Assembly (NCBI GenBank): GCA_015680685.1
Contig: MNCI01004661.1
Location: 1,585,441-1,649,440 of the forward strand
Origin: Gnetum montanum
Taxonomy: Eukaryota > Streptophyta > Gnetopsida > Gnetales > Gnetaceae
Direction of reading: 5' to 3'
DNA: 64,000 nucleotides
In this document: in pieces, positions 23,866-33,639 of the stretch
Layout: every line of letters starts with the position of its first letter
Position numbering within the stretch: position 1 is the first letter of the stretch
Notes under the pieces: model-generated
The model's database searches: none
Seen by the model: only the letters and a program-made list of their open reading frames with translations
Told to the model about the DNA's origin: nothing
Position numbers and translations under genes: made by a program

Positions 23866-24795
23866 TCAACAACACAACGTGTTCCCTACCAGTGCGTATT
23901 GCCTAGAACATTTTTGTACCACATCTTTTTGTGCATTCGTTAAGTGTTGCAGTGTTTCACCGCATAGAAGGTACTCTTTTATGTCATCATACCATTCTAT
24001 CGTGTGTGTTGTACTAATGGATGCAATTGATAACGTATTAGGAGTATCTGTTATTGGTTTAGCAAAACTGATTATGGAGCTTGGTAATGTATGGAACATG
24101 TCAGGTGATATGTTTAATGCTAAGGTGGCCAATGCGTCTGCGATGGTATTATCGTTCCTAGAGACGTGTTGCACCTCGATGTTTTCAAATCGCCTCATTG
24201 AATGTTTTGCTAAGTCACAGTATGGTTGTAAATGTTGCACTTTGCATGTATAAATATTTATGACTTGGTTCAAAACCAGTTGTGAATCTCCTTTGACCAC
24301 AAGTCGTGTGATGTCTGAAACCAGTGTTGCCGCGAGACGTCTAAGGAGACCTTCGTACTCTACTATGTTTTTGGTACAGTGAAAGTTGAAACGATAAGCA
24401 AAGGGCCTGATCTCTTCGGAGGGATAGGTGATGACAGCAGCAACACTTCCCCCTCGAGAGGTGGATGCTCCATCAAAGTTTAAAATGGCATCATAGTCAT
24501 TGGGTACTATGTCTATTGCGCTTATATTTTCATTTGGGAATTCTGGCTCTATCGTTGCTTGATCGTGCGTTGGTGATGTGGTCATTTGATTTTTTATGGC
24601 TTGACCCTTAACTGATGATTGCTCTATGTAATGTAGGTCAAACTCGGCTATCCTGGCTTTCCAGCGAGCTATTCGACTTGTCTCGTAAATGTTTCCTGTG
24701 ATAGCTCTGAGTACATTATCCTTGCAGATTATGATAACTTGATTATGGAAGAGGTAATGTCGCCATTTTTTAGAGAAAAGACCAAAGCTAAACAT
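23866..24795 (-). pseudogene. pol: Tandem RNase H domains of element T (Ty3 type plus archaeal type)
   Basis: One open frame of 309 codons. The first part is the end of the Ty3 RNase H (NQVIIICKDNVLRAI, ARWKARIAEFDLHY). The second is a complete archaeal-type RNase H: LNFDGAS, NIVEYEGLL, VVKGDSQLV and RNDNTIADALATLA give the D-E-D-D acidic set. Only Tat-clade plant gypsy elements normally carry this second domain. It removes RNA from the RNA-DNA hybrid. It sits between RT and integrase, as expected, and is unbroken. Confidence 0.92.
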
Positions 24796-24844
24796 GACTT
24801 CTCCACCTCGTTATACTTTTTCTCGTGGGTAACTAATGCATGGC

Positions 24845-26131
24845 TTAAGTAATAGACAGGGACTTCGGATCCATCATTTTGTTTCTAGCAAAGCATAGAC
24901 ACGATTGCGAATCCGAAGTGGCGAGGTAGATGTAAAATGGTTTATCATTTTGAGGTGGATAAATCGTGGGTAATCGGGCAAGTGCCATTTTAGTATTGTC
25001 GAATGCTTCTTGGCACTGTAGAGTCCATTCAAAATGGATGTTCTTGCGTAACAAGTGATTCATAGGTTTTAATTTGTCTATTAGTTTTTCTATGAACCTT
25101 CTAATGAACTGTAATCTACCTTGTAGACCTCGAAGTTCGGTAAGGTTTCCAGGTGGTTTTAAGTTTGTTATGACCTTAAATTTATCGGGGTCTACCCATA
25201 TCCCTGCTTCTGAGGCTATAAATATAAACATTTTTCCTGTCTTGATGCCAAAGACGCATTTCTTTGGGTTAAGTCTCAGCTCATATTTTAAACAATGTTT
25301 TAGTACTAAATCAAGATCTTGTACATGTTGTTTTGATGTCTTCGATTTAACCACAATGTCGTCCACGTAGTCGTTGAGCGAGTGTAACATGTAATCGCTA
25401 AAAATGAATGTCATCGCCCGTTGATATGTGGCCCCAACATTCTTGAGATCGAAGGGCATAATTGTATAACAAAAGGTTCCCCATGGTGTCATAAAGGTAG
25501 TCCGGAGTTGATGCTCCAGGTTAATACGTATTTGGTTGTATCCCGAGAAGCCATCCATAACAGATAATAGGGCGTGCCCAGCGGTCGAGTCGACAAGTTG
25601 ATCGATGCTGGGTAGGGGAAAATCATCTTTTATGGTTGCAACATTTAGATCTCGGAAGTCAATGCATAAGTGAATGCTTCCGTTCTTCTTTGGGACAATG
25701 ACCATGTTGGATACCCAATCGGCGTAGTCGACAGCCCGAATGAAACCAGCCTGGTAAAGTTTGGTGATCGCATTGCGAACTGCCAATGCCACCTCAGGTT
25801 TAACCTTTTGTGCTTTTTTCTTCACTGGCCTCAATTTTGGATCAAGGATAATATTATGCTGGACGATTCGAGGGTCCAATCCAGGCATGTCCGTGTATGA
25901 CCAAGCGAATGCCTTTATGTTGTCCCTAAGCACATCCTCTATGTCTTTGGCCAGTTGAGGTTGCAGTAATGTACTTAGTTTTAATATTTTAATTTCTCCA
26001 TCGGGCATGGTGATGGGGGTTTCAGTCAATGGGTCTTCGGTGATGTTTTTAGCTTCTATGTCAAGGGGATTTTTCATACCTTTGTAGTTATCTATCGTTT
26101 GCTGTGTTGATGCTATGACTGCGTCGTCCAT
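24845..26131 (-). pseudogene. pol: Reverse transcriptase of element T
   Basis: A 428-codon open frame. Landmarks: DNIKAFAWSYTDMPGLDPRI, SNMVIVPKKNGSIHLCIDFR, LLSVMDGFSGYNQI (catalytic Asp), MPFDLKNVGATYQRAM (usual G is D) and YVDDIVVKSK, the intact catalytic YVDD. The connection region (GLQGRLQFIRRFI, FEWTLQCQEAF) follows. The link to RNase H at about 24800-24845 is broken by stops and a frame change. Upstream it does not run into protease as in other Tat elements: 6.5 kb separate the two. Confidence 0.92.
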
Positions 26132-26309
26132 TCATAAACTTAAGTGGATGAGATTTATGTCAATGTCCATTGCGATCTTTCCGTGCAGCCCATCGATGAT
26201 TAATGGTGCGGATAAATGCTGATAATCCATCGGGCTTGCTCCTACCAATGAACAGAGAGCAGAATGAGCTAACAGGTATTATTCCATGTTTTCTGGCAGC
26301 GTAAGTTGT

Positions 26310-26515
26310 GTGTACATGCATGATGGTGGTTTACCGTCACACTGGGACGCATGGTAGTTTAAGGCCTTATCGGGCCGTGGGTGGCAGTTTAAGGCCGTAC
26401 CGGACCATAGGGGGTCTGTATATGGAAATTTAAGGCCTTACCAGGCCATCATGGTAGTTTAAGGCCATATCGGGCCATTATGGCAGTTTAAGGCCATACC
26501 GGGCTGAGTGTTTAT
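26310..26515. repeat. Hairpin minisatellite array b of element T
   Basis: Six units of about 30 bp with the pattern AGTTTA-AGGCC-N5-GGGCC, e.g. AGTTTAAGGCCttatcGGGCC. The first unit has CCGTC...GGGACG instead, again a paired stem. It lies at the left edge of the antisense gene, just upstream (on -) of RT. Confidence 0.8.
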
Positions 26516-26713
26516 CGTAAAATTTGCATAGGAGAGTCTGCGCCAAAATGTTCGGTGTGTACTTCTGAAGTTGGGTTTATAGGGGAACCGAGATGTAGTA
26601 ATATTTGTTTTGTATTATATATATATATATATTTGACCAAATTTTAATTAAAATGAGTAAAAAAACAAAAAGATACAAACTGGAAGGCAGCGGCAACGGC
26701 AGCGGTGGAGCGC

Positions 26714-26720
26714 TATATAA
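26714..26720 (+). promoter_or_regulatory. TATA box of the antisense gene
   Basis: TATATAA in cgctatataaagggcagggg, a typical plant core promoter, followed about 30 bp later by the leader of the + strand gene. A TA run lies 90 bp upstream (26617-26631). Confidence 0.65.
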
Positions 26721-26756
26721 AGGGCAGGGGCATCATTTGTTACCACGTTGAATTTT

Positions 26757-28060
26757 CAGCGAGCGTAGACATCGAGCGTAAATCGTAAGTGTAAATCCTG
26801 AGCATAAGCGTAGACAACGAGACCTGAGCGTAAGTGTAAACGACCCAAACCCTGAGTGTAAACGTAAACAACTAAACCCTAGCGTAAACGCAGAGCGTAG
26901 AGGCCAAAGTGTCAGCGTAGATGTCCCAACTCAGTGTGAGTGTAGAGACTCCAACTCGACGTAGAGGCATAAACCGCAGCATAGAGGCTTAGCGTAAGTG
27001 GTTTCGACCCTCAGCGTAACCTGTTAATTCTAGCATAGAGGATGCCGAGATGGGCAAAGGCAAGGAAGTGGAAGGCTAGGGGAGGAAGGGACCTGACCTG
27101 ACCTTCGCGGAGGAGAGCAAGGTCATGCTACAGTGGTTGCCCAGGTCGAGGGTTCCATCGTGGCCTGGATCGTCACATAGGTAGGCTCTGATCCTGCTTT
27201 TGTTAGTTATTTTCATCTATACATGTTTCATAGCGTAGACAGTCTCGGTAGCGTAGAGGGCTTCAACGTATACGCCTGGCGTAGAAAGTTAGCATAGAGG
27301 GTTTTAGTGTATACGCCCGACGTAGACAGATAGCGTAGATGGTTTCTATACGCTGAGTGTATACTGTACATAGCCTAAGTTGTCTGTAATGTAATCTATT
27401 TTGTCAATGCACAGCGTGAATGATTTTATCGGCATGAAGTGTAGATGATTTTATAAGGCGTAGACGATTTTCACAGCATGTATGTTGATTGTTTTCGCAT
27501 ACGCTGGTGGTTTACACGGCATATACGCTGATGATTTTCAATGCATATACATTGAGTGTAAACAGTTAATTCTTTTGAAGTGGGGTACAGCGTAGACTTG
27601 TTTTCATGGTGTATGGTGTGAACTGTTTTCGGCGTAAACTTATTTGCATAGTATTCAGCGTAAACTATTTGCACGGCGTATACGTTGGCGGTCTGCATGG
27701 CGTATACGTTGACTATTTACCATAGCATATACACTGAAGGGTTTTATGGCATATACGTTGAGAATTTTTACAGCGTATACACTGCGCGTGAACAGTTTGT
27801 TCTTTTTCAGGCGGTGTATAGCGTAGTCCTGTTTTCATGGAGAGAACTGTTTTCACAGCGTAAACTAGTTTTACAGCGTATATGCCAACTGTGAATAAGT
27901 GTGAACACTTTGTTGGTAGCGTATACACTGAGCTAAACAGCTTTGACAGCATATACGCCCAACGTATACGTCGAGTGTAAACAGTTTTGAAAGCGTATAC
28001 GCCCAGCATATACGCCAAGTGTAAACAATTTTGATAGCGTATACGCTAAGCGTAATCAAT
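26757..28060 (+). repeat. GCGTAGAC/GCGTATACGC motif field in the antisense gene leader
   Basis: 1.3 kb saturated with AGCGTAGA, AGCGTAAAC and GCGTATACGC variants. In the last 250 bp they settle into units of about 43 bp (AGCGTATACGCCCA...GTGTAAACAGTTTTGA). TAGCGTATACGCTA at 28036-28049 is a perfect palindrome. It is the same motif as the LTR U3 of this element. It would be transcribed as leader and first intron of the antisense gene. Confidence 0.75.
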
Positions 28061-31000
28061 TAGTAATTTTTCTAAGTGTCAGCCTATAATGTAAAATTTT
28101 GTTCTTCATCCCATTTTCATGCATGGCTAATTTATCGTGGCATTTTGGTTGATTGGAGGGACACTGAACTTCTTCTCCTAGTAGTTGAGTTAGTGGGGGT
28201 ACTGACGTGGTTTGGCCCCATTGAGGTTGATGAACCCATCCCTGATTTGATTGTTGATGATAATGGGGTATGGTTCAGGGAAGGTGCGTGTGAGTTCCTT
28301 GCTTTCATCTTGGATAGGTTTAAAGTGGTGGTTTGGTTGCATATAAGTGAATTGGTGGCACGGAGCGTGCTTGAGGCCATGTTGCCAGGAGCCTTGGAGG
28401 GTGTCGCGGTCTTCATGGAAGACATTGACGAGGGGCCACTTGTGATCGAGGGTGGTCCCTCTGGCGAGCCTAAGTCTACTCACCCGTTAACGTGCATGTG
28501 GGTCCAATTGCCACAAGGGAGTGATTATCTGAACAACACCCTATTTTTAGTTGCGCGCGCGCACACGTTGTTCCAAAACCCTATTGGCACAATGTACTGG
28601 ATGGATAGGTAGGATCGTTTAAGCTTGTTGTTTCTTTTCGCCATTTGACATTTGCTTTTGTTTTAACATCCGTTCTTTTGTAGGCCTCAAGTCAACCCAG
28701 ATGAAACATGCATTGAGGATGATGGGCTTGCTCTAGCTTGTACCACTCTAAAGACCTTTATGGTGGGTCCCACCCTTCGTGGAGCTGTATTAGCTCAAAC
28801 CAAGGGTGATATCATCCATTTTCACAAACAATTCTCTAGAGCGTTCACACAATGCAAAGCTCATGGATGGTTGCATGGGGATTGGTCACATAAGGGACCA
28901 ATTTTTCCTCATGACTCTGACTTGGGTGGCACATCTAAGTCCACTACTGAAGGTAAGTGACAATATTTTCTAAATGTATTAACATGTTTGTTTAACTGTC
29001 AGGGGTTATACTGATATGATGATTTCAAATTGTATTTACAGTTGATGTCCCTCCTGGCGGGGACCCTATCACAACAGAGCGAACTGAGACTACCTTGTCA
29101 ATGAAGTTCAGGGAGGTCAGTAAGGCTCAAAATGGTTACGTACCCATGCCTCACCATCCATCGCCCGTTGTTTAAATGACTCCGAAATTATGGAGCTCTT
29201 TACGACCCCGAGCGCTAATGTGTCGATAGCGGAAATGATCGGGATCGTGGATTCCTTCGACACGTCTGTCTCTTACTACAGCACCTGGATTAAGGGTGTT
29301 AAGATAGTTTTCCATTTGTCCCCTGAATTATTTTCGAACCTGTTTGGTGTACCAGCAGATGGTATAAGTGTAGTTTTGGACAGGGCTCATAAAGAGCTCC
29401 ATACGGTTCATGAATTAGAGGACTGGTTGGGTGTTACCAAGGGTGCTAAGGGATTCACTATGCAGGGGAAGTCAAAGGTTGAGGAGGTGAATGAATTATA
29501 TCTTCTGTTTAGGGCATGGGTATTCCCTAAATCCCTTTCCTAGGTGCGGAGTCTTGGTGTTGAGGCTGTGCGTATTATGCGAACCGTCCTAGAAACCGGA
29601 ATGCGTTATAACTGGGCCTAATTTTTGTTGTCGAGCCTACATAAGGAGATAGTGCAATTGCGCTCAAATGTCAAGGTGCAGTCCCACTTTACCTTTTCCG
29701 TCTTTGCCAGTTATCTTTGCCGCTTAGCTGAGTTCCTGGTGGTTCATGCAAACAATAAGTATTTTCTACGGGATTGAGGTCAATTATCCCGCCCCTGGAT
29801 CAACCATTTATTTGAAACAGCCAAGTCCCAGGATGCACCTGAGGGAATTGATGAATCTGTATCTATCACGACAGGGGGATCATCTGGTACCTCAATCCAC
29901 ACATGTGACAGTGTGGGGTTGGAACCAGACGATGTGCCTTATATTGCGAAAAGAGCAAAACGGGTCATCCAAGAAACCATGGGCAAGGCCAAGTTGAAGC
30001 TGACAAAGCGTGAACGTTCAACCAAGGAGGCCTTGAATGTGGACGAGCCACGGGTTAAGCGTATATGGTTCAAGATGCCTGCCTGAGGTAAGTAAACTTA
30101 GTATACTTGTTGCATTATGATTTTTGTCTTATTCACTATTTTTATTTTGACCGCTTACGTGCCAGTAATACCTTTAGACCTGACTCGAGAAGTGAGGAGG
30201 CAGGAATTAGAGACTATTATTGAAGAGGAAGAAACTACAACAGAGTTATTTACTGATGAGGAAGAGGCCGACAAGGATCAGACAAAAAAAATGGAGGAGC
30301 TACGGGAAGACACCACGGAGACCGAACTGGTGGATGACCAGAGTGGTGTCGATGAAATGTTCAGTAGCTTCCTCAAGGGAAGGTTGGACCATGGCGATCC
30401 TCCAAACCCAGAAGGGTATAGGGAACACAGTATGTTTTCATTCATTTTATTATGTTACTTTGTGAGTTGTTGTTTTATGATGTCTTACTTTTATTTTTTT
30501 ATCGCTTCCAGATGAAGGTAGTGAGACCAGAACAATGCGACTGGATGTGCCCATGAAAACGGTTCCCCCTGAAAGGACCACGGAGGTTGGTCCATCTCAC
30601 ACTCATGGGCCATTTACTTGGATAGAGATGCCAAGTAAAATGGATTTTGTGGCTGGTATCGCTGAGGAAGTTGTTGAACGAATTTAGGAGGTCCACCCTG
30701 AGATAGGTATATATGTTTCGAGTTGTTTACAATTTTAGAGTTTCACACACTATTTTTGTCATTTTAGTGTTTGTTCTTTTCATGTGCATAGGTGCTAAAC
30801 TGAGGTGGGATCCTTCCGAGATGGTTAGCATAGAGAGTTTGCCCACACTATCCCCAGAAGTCGAGCAGGTGCCAAGGCCAGTTTATGACGAAGTGGTGGA
30901 GGGTCTTGTTCACAAGGCCAAATCACTATGGACCTGTAGGTGTTCCATCGAACAGTTGTGGTTACAAATTCAGATAAAGGAGAAGGAGGTTTCTGAGTTG

Positions 31001-31777
31001 TCAGTTGAGCGTGATGATCTCAAGGCTTGGTATGAGTTCACCTCTGCTAAACTAAGTGGTGACCGCTCTTGGCAGACTTCCGAGGTCACGTATACTAGAT
31101 ACTGGAACCTACTTAATCGCCACGCATCACTGACACGGAGACTAGCGGAGCGCAAGGCCCAGGTGGATCTGCTAAACCTCAAGTGCCAAGATTGGAAAGC
31201 GTTCGCTTCCAAGGTACGAAAATGGGGTCAGGATAAAAAGAACCACAAACATCATTATAAGAAATCATTGAAAGAGGTGTCTATCGAAAAGCGTCATCTT
31301 GAGATGTTTGTAGAGGGTTTAGGTTCACGCTCTGCATTTGATACCTTTGCTCAAAACAAAACTGTTGAGATGGAATCTCTTATAAGGGTGATTACAACCG
31401 CTTCTGGGGAGGTGTCGGTGGGTGAATTCCCTTTAAAACATCTCACCTGGTTAGCTGTTGACAAGGGGAAGGCCTTGGCAGATGTCAACCTAGGTCTTGA
31501 TGGGACGGATTGGACCAGTATCTCAGAAGAGGAAATCCTTCGCCGACTGGAATTCAGCTTAGGGGGATCCCCTACGGTAAGCATTTTGTTAGTATGAAAT
31601 TCATTCGCTGCATAATATTTGAAAGTTTTGTCTTTCTTTTGTTGTTATGTTGATTATCTCTTTTTGCACTTTCAAGATCAAGGCGGTGACGATGTCTACG
31701 AAGCTGGCCTTAGTGGAACGGGGGCCCATGATGCTAGCGGGTCCAAAGGGGATGATCCTCCTGTCCCTGATGCTTAG
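27050..31777 (+). pseudogene. Spliced antisense accessory gene inside element T
   Basis: Eight exons by eye: 27050-27180 (weak), 28083-28608, 28684-28952, 29042-30087, 30166-30429, 30512-30706, 30792-31576 and 31677-31777. All introns are GT-AG and, from exon 2 to 7, 75-90 bp long with matching codon phase. Exon 2 encodes an acidic globular stretch (WFGPIEVDEPIPDL, VVWLHISELVARSVL). Exon 4 has a region like plant transposon-protein domains (WIKGVKIVFHLSPELFSNLFGVPADG, HFTFSVFASYLCRLAEF). Exon 5 is very acidic. Exon 7 is a probable coiled coil (IEQLWLQIQIKEKEVSELSV). Breaks: TAG in exon 1, a frame change near 29125-29165, three or four stops in exon 4, one in exon 6. Exons 2, 3, 5 and 7 are open. 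The exon 8 frame is unsettled by one base. Antisense ORFs are known in Tat elements, normally downstream of integrase; here it splits protease from RT. Function unknown. Confidence 0.7.
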
Positions 31778-31859
31778 CTTTTGTTGTGAAATTATTCTGA
31801 TTCAAATTTATATGGGAATTGTAAGTGGAGATGAATGAAACCAGTTAACTCTTGTACTT

Positions 31860-32100
31860 GTACATCATTTCATGTATACAACTTTTTTTTTGTTGATTTT
31901 GAGTTTAATTGCAAACACGACTTGGCAACGTAAAATGTTTTGGTTTGTTTTTTTGTGGTTTAAGTGTAATGCGCGGATGTAATTATAAGTTGGAGTATAA
32001 TGATAAACGAAAGATAATCGTGAAGATTGTTATTGACAACATGGCAATGCAAGCGTAAATTCGAACAGTGAACCGGAATTGGAGAGGAAAACAAAGTATA
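31860..32100. other. 3' flank of the antisense gene
   Basis: AT-rich non-coding DNA downstream of the TAG at 31775. No clear AATAAA was found. Confidence 0.45.
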
Positions 32101-32110
32101 ACTGGATGAT

Positions 32111-32545
32111 CTAGTTTAAGGCCATTTCAGGCCAGATTCACACTTGTTTAAGGCCTTTTCAGGCCAGATGTATAGTTTAAGACCATTTCGGGCGCCAGCG
32201 TAAGCAAGGGACGTTTCGAATGACACGGGTGGATTTCTCGGTTGATCGACCATTTCTGATCATGGCTAGTTTTATGTGATTGCGGACATGATAGTTTAAC
32301 GTCATTCTGGACTTGTTGTAGTTTAACGTCATTTTGGACTAGTGGTAGTTTAATGTCATTTCGGACAAGTTGTAGTTTAACGTCATCTCGGATTAGTTGT
32401 AGTTTAACATCATTTCGGACGAGTTGTAGTTTAACGTCATTTTGGATGAGTTGTAGTTTAACATCATTTCGGACGAGTTGTAGTTTAACATCATTTTGGA
32501 CGAGTTGTAGTTTAACGTTATTTTGGACGAGTTGTTTTTGTTATT
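32111..32545. repeat. Hairpin minisatellite array c of element T
   Basis: Two sub-arrays. 32111-32193 has three AGTTTA-AGGCC-N5-AGGCC units, as in array b. 32265-32545 has ten 27-bp units, consensus AGTTTAACGTCATTTTGGAC followed by GAGTTGT, where CGTC pairs with GACG. One unit has TGTC with GGACA. It lies at the right edge of the antisense gene, just downstream (on -) of protease. Confidence 0.82.
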
Positions 32546-32699
32546 TATCGGTTTAGTAATTTTTTGATTTTTTGCATTTTAACGTTGGGAGTAGAGTTAT
32601 CAGGTATGATTCTATATTCAGCGTCCCCTTCGCTGATCACGTTGAACGGTAATTCAGCCCAAGGGACGTCTGATGGAGTTGTTGCCACGTCGATGTTTT

Positions 32700-33632
32700 C
32701 TTACGCTTATGAGTGTGTCTCAGTTTTTGTGTCAGTTGTGGTTTCTAGATGGGGTTGCGTATTTATAATCTCTAGCCCAGGTATTTCTGTTTTGGGTGGA
32801 TTTTCTTCTGTGTTTAAAGGATTACCGCCTACCAGTTGTTGTTCATTTATGTCATGTTGTCTAGGCTCTTCGAGCTTAACCTCCGAGCCTTGGTCTGTGT
32901 CTATGTACGATGAGATGATGGGTGTAGCAGCCTCCCTGTGTATGATGATTTCACCACCTTCATAAGGCAGATGAATCTCTTGGTGTATAGGGGATGAGAC
33001 TGCTTTTAGTTGGGCTAACCAGGGCCTTCCTAATATTAGGTTGAATCCTAGCATCTCATCGATTACTACAAAGTCAACGGATGTGGGGAATTGGTCCCCT
33101 ACTATGAAGTCTAAGGTTATGGTGCGTTTGACTATCACGCATGATCCGCTGAATGATTTCAAACATGTGGTAGCTTCGTTAGCCTGAGTTGTTTGATGAT
33201 GGGATATGGAACTACGTTTGTGGCAGCTCCATCATCTACGTGGACCCTATGTATTTTTAATTGGTTTACTCATATTATTATGAACATAGGGGCTGTTGTT
33301 ACCCCTCCCGTTTTCTCATCCAACTTGATGTTGTTATTATGGAAACTTAGTGGCTTAGAAGTTGATCTTTGAGGCGAGTGCATTACTGCATGAATTGAGG
33401 GTTCATTTGGAGGCAAGTCCTCGCTCGCTGGAATGGATGTTAACATGCGCACTAAAGCTTCGCGATGGGTTTGGGATGTTAAAACTAGATCATATAAGCT
33501 CAATGAAGTATTCTTTTGCTTGAGTGCTTGTGTGACCTGTGTTAGGGCTATTTCTAGGTCTCTACTGTTGGGTGCGTGTTTATCGGCAGTGACTTGGTCC
33601 ATTGGGCCCAGCAATTTTATTTCGTGCATCAT
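32700..33632 (-). pseudogene. pol: Aspartic protease region of element T
   Basis: On minus, the active site reads VHVDDGAATNVVP near 33235; the Tat family has D-[STG]-G, so DDG is a slightly changed triad. Then follow KSFSGSCVIVKRTITLDFIVG, FVVIDEMLGFNLILGRPWL and the tail PIHQEIHLPYEGGEIIIHRE. It cleaves the Gag-Pol polyprotein. Frames change twice between 33270 and 33162. The ORF ends in a Thr/Glu-rich stretch that runs into minisatellite c. Confidence 0.85.
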
Positions 33633-33639
33633 TGGTTTA

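Noticed and set aside
23879-24253. Plus-strand ORFs of 60-120 codons opposite T pol (also 25074-25370, 25670-25900)
   Set aside because: Antisense shadows of well-conserved RT and RNase H; no independent promoter or domain.
32353-32556. Plus-strand ORF with a 9-residue CSLTSFxTS repeat
   Set aside because: It is the translation of the 27-bp minisatellite c; 27 is divisible by three, so it stays open by construction. No start context or homologue.
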